Source: Acidovorax sp. KKS102
GTDB lineage: Bacteria > Pseudomonadota > Gammaproteobacteria > Burkholderiales > Burkholderiaceae_C
Direction: 5' to 3'
NCBI RefSeq assembly: GCF_000302535.1
Contig: NC_018708.1
Coordinates: forward strand, 806,001 to 870,000
DNA length: 64,000 bases
The notes under the pieces were generated by a model that did not search any database, was not told where the DNA came from, and was given only the letters and a program-made list of their open reading frames with translations. Made by a program: the position numbers and the translations under genes. Shown here one piece after another: positions 1 to 7,189 of this stretch; position 1 is the stretch's first letter; each line of letters opens with the position of its first letter.

Positions 1-1
1 C

Positions 2-472
2 GCCGACACCCAGCGCCAGGGCCGTGGCTGGGTGGACCTGCAAGCGGGCGAGGCCCATGTGTTCGGCAAAGGCAGCAAGCGCCGCAGCGTGCCGGTGGGC
101 GCCGCGGCCACGGCCGCGCTGCAGGCCTGGTTGCAGCTGCGGGCCACACCGTTTGGTGGCGAGGACTCTGCACAGCTCGACACCGCCCTGTTCGTGGGCC
201 AGCGCGGCAAGCGTCTCACCGCCCAGTCCATCTGGCTGCGCCTGCGCCAGCGCAGCCAGCAGGCGGGGCTGACCACGCCGGTGCACCCGCACATGCTGCG
301 CCACTCGTTTGCCAGCCACCTGCTGCAAAGCAGTGGCGACCTGCGCGCGGTGCAGGAGCTGCTGGGCCACGCCAACATCACGACCACGCAGGTCTATACA
401 CGGCTCGATTTTCAGCACCTGGCCAAGGTGTATGACGCCGCCCACCCGCGTGCGCGGAAGAAGTCCCCCTGA
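2..472 (+). CDS. xerC: Tyrosine recombinase XerC, C-terminal part (5' end outside window)
   Basis: Only the catalytic half of the gene is present; the frame is open from base 2 and the start lies upstream of the window. The family resolves chromosome dimers at dif with XerD during division. Visible family signatures are the basic GKGSKRR stretch holding the catalytic lysine, the HMLRHSF box (His-x-x-Arg), the ELLGHANI segment with the second catalytic His/Trp-position residue, and the nucleophile tyrosine in TQVYTRLD near the C-terminus. The first catalytic arginine is not in view. The ending after the Tyr box ([15 protein letters not shown]) is XerC-like. XerD cannot be fully excluded from a fragment. 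Confidence 0.88.
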   Translation, partial: ADTQRQGRGWVDLQAGEAHVFGKGSKRRSVPVGAAATAALQAWLQLRATPFGGEDSAQLDTALFVGQRGKRLTAQSIWLRLRQRSQQAGLTTPVHPHMLRHSFASHLLQSSGDLRAVQELLGHANITTTQVYTRLDFQHLAKVYDAAHPRARKKSP

Positions 473-486
473 GCCGCCGCGCGGGT

Positions 487-502
487 CTCCGCGAAAGCGG
501 AG
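487..502 (+). terminator. Hairpin with GAAA tetraloop downstream of xerC
   Basis: CTCCGC-GAAA-GCGGAG is a perfect 6-bp stem closed by a GNRA loop, 14 bases after the xerC stop. There is no T-run, so it could be a weak terminator or an mRNA 3' stabiliser. The rest of the 119-base gap to lepB shows no clear promoter. Confidence 0.3.
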
Positions 503-591
503 CAACCGCCCGCCCGCCGCGCGGAACCAAGTGGCCCCCCGGCGCCTCCGATCCATCTGCCGCCCGCCGTGGGCGCCCTGGAGTTGTCGTC

Positions 592-1272
592 ATGCTGCTG
601 AACTGGATCCAATCGAACCTTAAATCGAACCGGTGGTTCATCGTGCTGCTGTTGTGCTTTGGCGTCTTTCGCACTGCCGTGGCCGACTGGAACCCCATCC
701 CTTCGGGCTCGATGCGGCCCACGCTGCTGGAGGGGGATGTGGTGCTGGTCAACCGCCTGGCCTACGACCTGAAGCTGCCGCTCACCGACGTCATCCTGGC
801 GCACATCGACGACCCGCAGCGCGGCGATGTGGTCACCTTCTCGTCCCCGCTGGACGGCACCCGCCTGATCAAGCGCATTGCCGCCTTGCCCGGCGACACG
901 GTGGAGATGCGCAACGAGGTGCTCTACATCAACGGCCAGGCGGCCGAATACGAAATGCCCGATTCTGTGCAGGAGGCGGTGCTGCCGGGCCGCACGCTCA
1001 CCGCCACGCGCTGGACGGAGCGCCTGCTGGGGCATGAGCGCCGCGTGCAGTGGCTGCAAGGCGTGACAGCGCGCAGCAGCTTCGATCCGGTGCAGGTGCC
1101 CGAGGGCGAATACCTGGTGCTGGGTGACAACCGGGACAACAGTGCCGACTCGCGCTACATCGGCCTGGTGCCGCGCCATCTGCTCATCGGGCAGGCGCAC
1201 CGCGTGCTGCTGTCGGCCGATGTGCTGGGCCACTGGGCGCCACGCCTGGAGCGCTTTGGCAAGGCGCTGTAG
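592..1272 (+). CDS. lepB: Signal peptidase I (S26 family)
   Basis: A 226-residue membrane-anchored serine protease that removes signal peptides from exported proteins. One N-terminal membrane segment spans about residues 14-31. The catalytic serine is Ser40 in PSGSMRPTL and the general-base lysine is Lys94 in RLIKRIAALPGD. The C-terminal GDNRDNSADSR box is also present. It is short compared with E. coli LepB (324 residues), lacking the second N-terminal transmembrane helix. It is not beside rnc or lepA as a housekeeping lepB often is, so it may be a second signal peptidase. The start is the first ATG in frame, with a weak ribosome-binding site. It is convergent with the chemoreceptor gene downstream. 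Confidence 0.9.
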   Translation: MLLNWIQSNLKSNRWFIVLLLCFGVFRTAVADWNPIPSGSMRPTLLEGDVVLVNRLAYDLKLPLTDVILAHIDDPQRGDVVTFSSPLDGTRLIKRIAALPGDTVEMRNEVLYINGQAAEYEMPDSVQEAVLPGRTLTATRWTERLLGHERRVQWLQGVTARSSFDPVQVPEGEYLVLGDNRDNSADSRYIGLVPRHLLIGQAHRVLLSADVLGHWAPRLERFGKAL

Positions 1273-1295
1273 TCCGGTTCACTCACAGCGTGATC

Positions 1296-1321
1296 GGCCG
1301 CCCTAAGCCGCTCAGGCGGCC
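1296..1321. terminator. Inverted repeat between convergent lepB and chemoreceptor genes
   Basis: GGCCGCC and GGCGGCC form a perfect 7-bp stem around a 12-base loop. It lies between the lepB stop and the chemoreceptor stop, and overlaps the latter's last codons. It could act on both converging transcripts, but neither side has a T-run. Confidence 0.3.
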
Positions 1322-2967
1322 GCCATCGGCAGATGGGTCTGGCCGAGCAAGGGGCGGCGTACGGGCCGGTGTTGCAAGACAGCGCGTGGATCCTGCACGG
1401 AAGCCTGGGCTTGCTCCTGGCCATCGGGCAGCTTGAAGGTGGCAACCGTCTGAACCAGTTCGCCCGCCTGCTGGTTCAGACTGGCAGCGGCAGCGGCCAT
1501 TTCTTCCACCAGGGCAGCGTTTTGTTGTGTGGCGTGGTCCATCTGCGTCACCGCTTCGTTGATCTGGTCCACACCCTGGCTTTGTTCGGTGCTGGCGGCA
1601 CTGATCTCGCCCATGATGTCGGTCACGCGCCGGATGGAGGCAACGACCTCGCTCATCGTTTGACCGGCGCAGTCCACCAGGGCCGATCCGGCTTCCACGC
1701 GCTCCACGCTGGTCCCGATCAGGCCCTTGATCTCGCGGGACGCCTCGGCCGAGCGGCTCGCCAACACGCGCACCTCGGTGGCCACCACGGCAAAGCCCCG
1801 GCCCTGGTCGCCTGCACGGGCGGCCTCCACGGCAGCGTTCAGCGCCAGGATGTTGGTCTGGAACGCGATGGAGTCGATGACGCCAATGATCTCGGAGATC
1901 TTGTTGCTGCTGTCGTTGATGTCCTTCATGGTGCGCACCACGTCGGCCACCACCTCGCCCCCTTGCACGGCAATCGATGTGGCGGCCTGGGCCAGCTCGT
2001 TGGCCTGGCGGGAGTTTTCGGCGTTCTGGCGCACGGTGGCGTTCAGCTGCTCCATGGAGGCAGCGGTTTCCTGTAAGGCGCTGGCCTGCTGCTCTGTGCG
2101 CGCTGACAGATCGTTGTTGCCCTGGGCGATTTCGGCTGACGCGTAGGAGACGCTGTCACTGTTGGTCCGCACCTGGCCGACCAGATGCACCAGTGACTGT
2201 TGCATCTCCTGCAGCGCCTGCAGCAGTTGTGCGGTTTCGTTGGTGCCACGGTAGGTGATGGGCAGGCTCAGGTCCCCGGCCGCCACGGCGCGGGCGGCAT
2301 CCACTGCGCGGCGCAGGGGAGCCGTGGTGGAGCGCACGATGCCAAAACCAATCGCCGCACCGGCCACCAGGGCCAGCCCTGTGAGCGCCAGCACCGACAC
2401 GTTCAGCGTGGACACCGCCGCCACGGCAGCGGCCTGGGCCGTTTTCGCCAGCGACTCCTGGAATTCGATCAGGCGGTCGAGGGCATCAAAGTACGCCTTG
2501 CGCGGCGCCGCCATGGACCCTGTCAGCACAGCCCGTGCATCGTCCATGCGCCCGGCGGTCAGCAGTTCAGAGTAGCGTGACAACTGCGCCGCGTACTCAC
2601 CGCGTGCGCGCAGGGTTTCGGCCAGTGCGGCTTTGCCTTGGGGCGTGGTGATCTGCTGGGCGAGGGTCTCGAACAGCTGCGTGATCTGTTGGCGTTTGGC
2701 GTTGATGGTGGCCTGGTGCCGTTGTACGTTTTCGGGGCTGGTATCCAGCAGCATCTGCGTGAGGGCCAGTTCGACCCCCGTCACGTCTTCCTTGGCCACA
2801 TGCAGATGCAGCACCTTGGGGAAGCGGTCATCGATGATGGAGTGGAACGCTTTGTCAGCACGGCTTGCCAGCACCACCGACATCGTGCCCATGAGGCCGA
2901 TGAGCAGCGCCATCAAGCCAAAGCCCAGCGTGAGCCGGGTCGAAATCTTCAGGTCATTGAATTTCAT
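1312..2967 (-). CDS. Methyl-accepting chemotaxis protein (4HB-type sensor)
   Basis: A 551-residue inner-membrane chemoreceptor. TM1 is at about 12-33, followed by a helical periplasmic domain of about 150 residues of the four-helix-bundle type. TM2 is at about 186-212, then HAMP, then a cytoplasmic coiled coil carrying the hairpin tip [20 protein letters not shown] and [12 protein letters not shown] that contacts CheA/CheW. There is no C-terminal CheR-tether pentapeptide; it ends in THLPMAAA. I chose ATG 2967 (KFNDLKIST follows) because an upstream in-frame ATG at 3027 would overlap the end of cheW. It lies 34 bases behind cheW and is probably co-transcribed. The ligand is unknown. Confidence 0.9.
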   Translation of the reverse strand: MKFNDLKISTRLTLGFGLMALLIGLMGTMSVVLASRADKAFHSIIDDRFPKVLHLHVAKEDVTGVELALTQMLLDTSPENVQRHQATINAKRQQITQLFETLAQQITTPQGKAALAETLRARGEYAAQLSRYSELLTAGRMDDARAVLTGSMAAPRKAYFDALDRLIEFQESLAKTAQAAAVAAVSTLNVSVLALTGLALVAGAAIGFGIVRSTTAPLRRAVDAARAVAAGDLSLPITYRGTNETAQLLQALQEMQQSLVHLVGQVRTNSDSVSYASAEIAQGNNDLSARTEQQASALQETAASMEQLNATVRQNAENSRQANELAQAATSIAVQGGEVVADVVRTMKDINDSSNKISEIIGVIDSIAFQTNILALNAAVEAARAGDQGRGFAVVATEVRVLASRSAEASREIKGLIGTSVERVEAGSALVDCAGQTMSEVVASIRRVTDIMGEISAASTEQSQGVDQINEAVTQMDHATQQNAALVEEMAAAAASLNQQAGELVQTVATFKLPDGQEQAQASVQDPRAVLQHRPVRRPLLGQTHLPMAAA

Positions 2968-3001
2968 GGTGTGTCCAGTTCTTGGGGTATGGGATGGCCG
3001 C

Positions 3002-3529
3002 TCAGTGGCTGACGGCGAGGGCGTCACCTGCTACGGATTTGGCGAGGAATTTTTCGATTTCGAGCAGGATCAGCATGCGCGGGCCCACCGAGCCGATGGC
3101 CAGCAGGTGTTCGGGCTTGACGTTGCCGCGCAGGGCGGGCACGGGGCGCAGCTGTTCGCGCTCCAGTGTGAGCACGTCGGACACGCCGTCCACCACCACG
3201 CCCACTGTGCGCTGGCCGATGTGCAGCACGATCACCACCTTCAGGTGGTTGTATTGCACTGCGGTCTGCCCCAGCTTCAGGCGCAGGTCGATGATGGGCA
3301 CGATCACGCCACGCAGGTTCATCACGCCCAGCAATTCGCCCGTGGCGTTGGCAATGGTGGTGGGCTTCTCGTACGTCCGGATCTCCTGCACGCGCAGGAT
3401 GTCCACCCCGTATTCCTCGTTGCCGATCTTGAAGGCCAGAAATTCGCGCAGGTCGGTCATCACGGCCTGGGCCGTGCCGGGCGCGGGGGCGAGGCGGGTG
3501 GTGCTGGGGCGTGTGGCGGAGGTAGTCAT
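3002..3529 (-). CDS. cheW: Chemotaxis coupling protein CheW
   Basis: A 175-residue soluble adaptor linking chemoreceptors to the histidine kinase CheA. A short Thr/Pro/Ala-rich N-terminus of about 25 residues precedes a CheW domain: FLAFKIGNEEYGVDILRVQEI, then GVMNLRGVIVPIIDLRLKLG, then VVDGVSDVL. The NLRG turn and the VPIIDLR strand are family hallmarks. There is no receiver domain, which argues against CheV. It is first in a two-gene unit with a chemoreceptor; no cheA is in the window, so the kinase is encoded elsewhere. A sigma-70-like promoter lies directly upstream. Confidence 0.93.
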   Translation of the reverse strand: MTTSATRPSTTRLAPAPGTAQAVMTDLREFLAFKIGNEEYGVDILRVQEIRTYEKPTTIANATGELLGVMNLRGVIVPIIDLRLKLGQTAVQYNHLKVVIVLHIGQRTVGVVVDGVSDVLTLEREQLRPVPALRGNVKPEHLLAIGSVGPRMLILLEIEKFLAKSVAGDALAVSH

Positions 3530-3562
3530 CGGAGTGTTTTGATAAAAATGATAATTTCTGTA

Positions 3563-3592
3563 ATTTTATCGATTGAAAATCACATTTGTCAA
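3563..3592 (-). promoter_or_regulatory. Sigma-70-type promoter for cheW-chemoreceptor
   Basis: On the minus strand TTGACA (3592-3587) and TAAAAT (3568-3563) are separated by 18 bases in an AT-rich island unlike the surrounding GC-rich sequence. It would start transcription about 27 bases upstream of the cheW ATG. GATAAAA and TTTTATC arms (3541-3547 and 3564-3570) form a dyad overlapping the -10 region, a possible operator. Confidence 0.6.
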
Positions 3593-3756
3593 ATATGCGG
3601 TTTCGAGAGAATGATTCGACCGGGTGTCTGTCGGGCGAAGAGGGGCGTGCGGCGCGTGTCTGAGCGAGGCGTGATCAGTCGCAGTGATGGCTTCTGCGCG
3701 CGTTTTTCCATCGGCGGGGCACTTTCCCGTGCCCGCCAGCCCGCACAATCCGGGGC

Positions 3757-4992
3757 ATGAAAACCCTTCGACTCCGCGCAGGCAAAGAGCGCTCGCTGTT
3801 GCGTCGCCATCCCTGGATCTTTGAATCGGCCATCGCCAAGGGCGGCGGCGACAGCGGCGAGACCGTGCGCGTGGAATCGCACGAAGGCCAGTTTCTGGCC
3901 TGGGCGGCTTACAGCCCCAGCTCGCGCATCCGCGCGCGGGTGTGGAGCTTTGACGAGGCGCAGCGCATTGATGCTCCGTTTTTCATAGCTGCTTGCGCAC
4001 GTTCCATCATCGCCAGAGCCCGATTTGATGTGCAAAGCGATGGTGTGCGCCTGGTGCACGGCGAGTCCGACGGTCTGCCGGGGCTCATCGTGGACCGCTA
4101 TGGCGATACCCTGGTGGCGCAGTTCACCAGCGCAGGCACTGAGCGCTGGAAGGGCGTGATTGCCGATGCGCTGCTGCGCGAGACGGGGCTCACCAAGCTG
4201 TACGAGCGCTCGGACGCCAGCGTGCGTTCGCTGGAAGGTCTGGAGCCCGCCACCGGCTGGCTGCGCGGCGGGCCGACGGGCGCTGCGGGCGATGGCGAGG
4301 GGCCGCCGCTCGAACTGACGATCCGCGAGCACCAGTGGCGCCTGACCCTCAACATCGCCGAGGGCCACAAGACGGGCTTTTATCTGGACCAGCGCGACAG
4401 CCGCAAGCGGTTTGCTGACTACACCCAGCGCCTGGGCTTCAAGCATGTGCTCAACTGCTTTTGCTACACCGGCGGCTTTAGTGTGGCGGCGCTGGCGGGC
4501 ATGCGTGCTGCGGGCAATGTGGCCGACGGGCACGTGACCTCCATCGATTCCTCCGGCCCGGCCCTGGAGCGCGCCCGCGCTCACGTGGCGCTCAATGGGT
4601 TCGATCCGAACCGCGCCACCTTCCTCGATGCCGACGTGAACGCCTCGCTGCGCCAGTTCCTCAAGGAAGGCCAGCGCTTCGACGCCATCATTCTGGACCC
4701 GCCGAAGTTTGCGCCCACTGCGGCGCACGCCGAGCGCGCCGCACGCGCCTACAAGGACATCAACCGGCTGGCGCTGCAGTTGCTGTCGCCCGGGGGCGTG
4801 CTGTTCACCTTCTCTTGCTCAGGCGGCATCAGCGCCGACCTGTTCCACAAGATCGTGGCCTCGGCCGGCGCGGATGCGGGTGTGGACGGCTTCATCCTGG
4901 AGCGCCTGGGCGGCGCGCCCGACCACCCGATGACGCTAGAGTTTCCGGAGGGCGAGTACCTCAAGGGGCTGGTCGTCATGCGCAAGGGGTGA
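3757..4992 (+). CDS. rlmI: Class I SAM-dependent rRNA methyltransferase, RlmI family
   Basis: A 411-residue protein. The family methylates C1962 of 23S rRNA (m5C). An N-terminal PUA-like domain (LRLRAGKERSLLRRHPWIFE) is followed by a linker, then a Rossmann methyltransferase domain with GHKTGFYLDQRDSR, the SAM-binding LNCFCYTGGFSVAAL, and the catalytic-type DPPKFAP. A Gly-rich loop (WLRGGPTGAAGDGEG, about residues 168-182) is longer than in E. coli RlmI. Residues about 72-91 are encoded by a copy of the 58-bp dispersed repeat without loss of frame. There is no clear Shine-Dalgarno; CACAAT sits 7 bases before the ATG, so the transcript may be leaderless. Site specificity is assigned by family only. 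Confidence 0.82.
   Translation: MKTLRLRAGKERSLLRRHPWIFESAIAKGGGDSGETVRVESHEGQFLAWAAYSPSSRIRARVWSFDEAQRIDAPFFIAACARSIIARARFDVQSDGVRLVHGESDGLPGLIVDRYGDTLVAQFTSAGTERWKGVIADALLRETGLTKLYERSDASVRSLEGLEPATGWLRGGPTGAAGDGEGPPLELTIREHQWRLTLNIAEGHKTGFYLDQRDSRKRFADYTQRLGFKHVLNCFCYTGGFSVAALAGMRAAGNVADGHVTSIDSSGPALERARAHVALNGFDPNRATFLDADVNASLRQFLKEGQRFDAIILDPPKFAPTAAHAERAARAYKDINRLALQLLSPGGVLFTFSCSGGISADLFHKIVASAGADAGVDGFILERLGGAPDHPMTLEFPEGEYLKGLVVMRKG
3972..4029 (+). repeat. 58-bp dispersed palindromic repeat, copy A (inside rlmI)
   Basis: It runs from TGCTCCG to ATTTGAT and aligns without gaps over 58 bases with copy B at 9721-9778. Shared core words are ATAGCTGC, GCGCA and TTTGAT. The central GCTGCTTGCGC / GCCAGAGC arms can pair. 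It is read in frame as part of the methyltransferase (frame ATA-GCT-GCT). Confidence 0.75.
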
Positions 4993-5105
4993 GCTTTCCG
5001 GCGCCAGCAGGGGCTTGACAGCCTCGGTAAACTGAAAAAGATGCCCCTGGGTGGGGCACTGCTGCCGCGCAGCGCAAGTATTTGATTCCCTTGAAAGACA
5101 GATTT

Positions 5106-6167
5106 ATGGCACTGATCCCCGTCACCATCCTCACCGGCTTCTTGGGCTCGGGCAAAACGACGTTGCTCAAGCGCCTCTTGAGCGAAGCCCATGGCCAGAA
5201 GATCGCCGTGATCGAGAACGAATTCGGCGAAGAAAACATCGACAACGACATCCTCGTGACCGAGTCCAAGGAGCAGATCGTGCAGATGAGTAACGGCTGC
5301 ATCTGCTGCACCATCCGCGAAGACCTGCGCGAGACGCTGCAACTGCTGGCCGCCAAGAAGCGCAAGAACCTGCTCGACTTTGACCGCATCGTGATCGAAA
5401 CCACCGGCGTGGCCGACCCGGGCCCCGTGGCGCAGACCTTCTTCATGGACGAAGAGATCGCCGAGACTTACCTCATCGACTCGATCATCACGCTGGTGGA
5501 TGCCAAACATGCGCCCCAGCAGCTCAACGACCGCCAGGAAGCGCGCCGCCAGGTGGGGTTTGCGGACCAGATCTTCCTGTCCAAGACCGACCTGGTCAGC
5601 GCCGAGGAAGCCGATGCGCTGATCCACCGCCTCAAGCACATGAACCCGCGCGCGCCCATCAAGGCCGTGCATTTTGGCGAAGTGCCGCTCAAGGAGGTGC
5701 TGGACCTGCGCGGCTTCAACCTCAATGCCAAGCTGGACATCGACCCGGACTTTCTCAAGGAAGAGGAGCACGGGCACGACCACCATGATCACGACCATGA
5801 GCATGGCGAGCACTGCAACCACCCGGCGCACCAGCATGGCCACGAGCACGGGCACCACCATCACCATGACGATGACGTGAAGAGTTTTGTGTACCGCTCG
5901 GACCGCCCGTTCGATCCGGCCAAGCTCGAAGACTTCCTTGGCGCCATCGTCAACATTTACGGCCCGCGCATGCTGCGCTACAAAGGGGTGCTGAATATGA
6001 AAGGCACGGAGCGCAAGGTGATCTTCCAGGGCGTGCATCAGCTCATGGGCAGCGACCTGGGCCCCCAGTGGGCCGAGGGCGAGCCGCGCACCAGCAAGAT
6101 GGTTTTCATTGGCATTGACCTGCCCAAGGACATCTTCTTGCAGGGGCTGGAGCAAAGCCTGGTCTGA
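5106..6167 (+). CDS. CobW/COG0523-family GTPase, His-rich metallochaperone
   Basis: A 353-residue cytoplasmic P-loop GTPase of the G3E/CobW group. Members deliver or handle metals such as zinc, cobalt or nickel. Walker A is GFLGSGKT (residues 11-18), the metal-binding CxCC motif is CICC (65-68), and the G4-type motif is SKTD. Residues about 219-257 form a His/Asp/Glu-rich stretch with more than fifteen histidines, consistent with metal buffering. The C-terminal CobW_C domain ends at VFIGIDLPKDIF. ATG 5106 (MALIPVTILTGF) fits the family start; an upstream ATG at 5082 would add eight residues. It is followed by dksA in the same orientation, a pairing that suggests a zinc connection. The substrate metal cannot be read from sequence. 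Confidence 0.87.
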   Translation: MALIPVTILTGFLGSGKTTLLKRLLSEAHGQKIAVIENEFGEENIDNDILVTESKEQIVQMSNGCICCTIREDLRETLQLLAAKKRKNLLDFDRIVIETTGVADPGPVAQTFFMDEEIAETYLIDSIITLVDAKHAPQQLNDRQEARRQVGFADQIFLSKTDLVSAEEADALIHRLKHMNPRAPIKAVHFGEVPLKEVLDLRGFNLNAKLDIDPDFLKEEEHGHDHHDHDHEHGEHCNHPAHQHGHEHGHHHHHDDDVKSFVYRSDRPFDPAKLEDFLGAIVNIYGPRMLRYKGVLNMKGTERKVIFQGVHQLMGSDLGPQWAEGEPRTSKMVFIGIDLPKDIFLQGLEQSLV

Positions 6168-6344
6168 CCTGCGCACGGGTTTGAGGGGGCGATGGCGCCC
6201 GATTTGTGTTGTATCCGCAACGTTTCCGTTTGCGTCAGCCCAGGTCGATACAATCGCGCCCCGGTAAAACCACCCAAGGCTTGCCACCAGTCCCGGGCCG
6301 TGAGAGCGGCCAAGGGCCCGCCCGTACTGCGAGGAGACCAGGAA

Positions 6345-7142
6345 GTGAAAGCCGACACCAGCAAATCCAAGGGGGCCACCAAGGCAACCCCTGCCGCGGC
6401 GAAAAGCGCCGCCGCCCCAGCAGCACCCAAGGTGGCTGCGAAGGCCGCTGCCAAGGCTGCTGCGGCACCCAAGGTGGCCGCGCCCCCCGCCGTGGCGGCA
6501 CCCGCTGCGGCGCCTGCGCTGCAGGCGGGCTCGCAGGTACCCGTGCGCACAACCCGGCCTTCTTCCCGATTGGCCCAATTGACCGTACCATCCATGGCAC
6601 AGACGGTGGCCTCCACGGCCGCCAAAGCCAGTTATCAACACACCATGCCCACGACCGCGCAAGCGCAGCCCACTTTCACGGCTGCCAAAAAAGACCCCAA
6701 GCTGGCGAACAACTGGAAAACCAAGTCCGTTGCCGAGCTGACCGACGCTGAAGTCATGGCCATGCCCGACAGCGAGTACATGAACGAAAAACAGATGGCG
6801 TTCTTCCGCCTCAAGCTCGTTCAGCTCAAGCAGGACATCCACAACAGCGCCGGCGAAACCACCGAGCACCTGCGTGAAGACACCGTGGTGGTGCCCGACC
6901 CGGCCGACCGCGCCACCATCGAAGAAGAGCACGCACTGGAACTGCGCACCCGCGACCGCGAGCGCAAGCTGCTCAAGAAGATCGAGCAATCTATCGCCCG
7001 CATTGATGCCGGTGACTACGGCTACTGCGACGAAACCGGTGAGCCCATCGGCGTGGGCCGCCTGATCGCTCGCCCCACTGCCACGCTGTCGCTCGAAGCG
7101 CAGCAACGCCGCGAACTCAAGCAGAAGATGTTTGGGGATTGA
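6345..7142 (+). CDS. dksA: RNA polymerase-binding transcription factor DksA, cysteine-poor type
   Basis: With ppGpp, DksA binds the RNA polymerase secondary channel and tunes rRNA and amino-acid promoters. The start is GTG 6345 behind GAGGAGACCAGGA. It gives 265 residues: a ~100-residue Lys/Ala/Pro-rich low-complexity N-terminus, then a normal DksA body. The acidic coiled-coil tip is DPADRATIEEE (E. coli DPVD...). The zinc-finger region keeps only one of four cysteines (YGYCDETGEPIGVGRL...LSLEAQ), a Thr/Leu/Gln-substituted form I associate with alpha- and beta-proteobacterial DksA. ATGs at 6595 and 6646 are alternative starts that would remove the extension. No second dksA is in the window. 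Confidence 0.9.
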   Translation: MKADTSKSKGATKATPAAAKSAAAPAAPKVAAKAAAKAAAAPKVAAPPAVAAPAAAPALQAGSQVPVRTTRPSSRLAQLTVPSMAQTVASTAAKASYQHTMPTTAQAQPTFTAAKKDPKLANNWKTKSVAELTDAEVMAMPDSEYMNEKQMAFFRLKLVQLKQDIHNSAGETTEHLREDTVVVPDPADRATIEEEHALELRTRDRERKLLKKIEQSIARIDAGDYGYCDETGEPIGVGRLIARPTATLSLEAQQRRELKQKMFGD

Positions 7143-7189
7143 GCAGGCAGCGGCCTGTCAATCAACGCGCGCACTCTGCACCCTGAGCC

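Noticed and set aside
2633-3760. 375-residue ORF on the plus strand across the cheW/chemoreceptor region
   Set aside because: It is antisense to two clearly recognised genes and its translation has the His/Val-rich look of a shadow frame.
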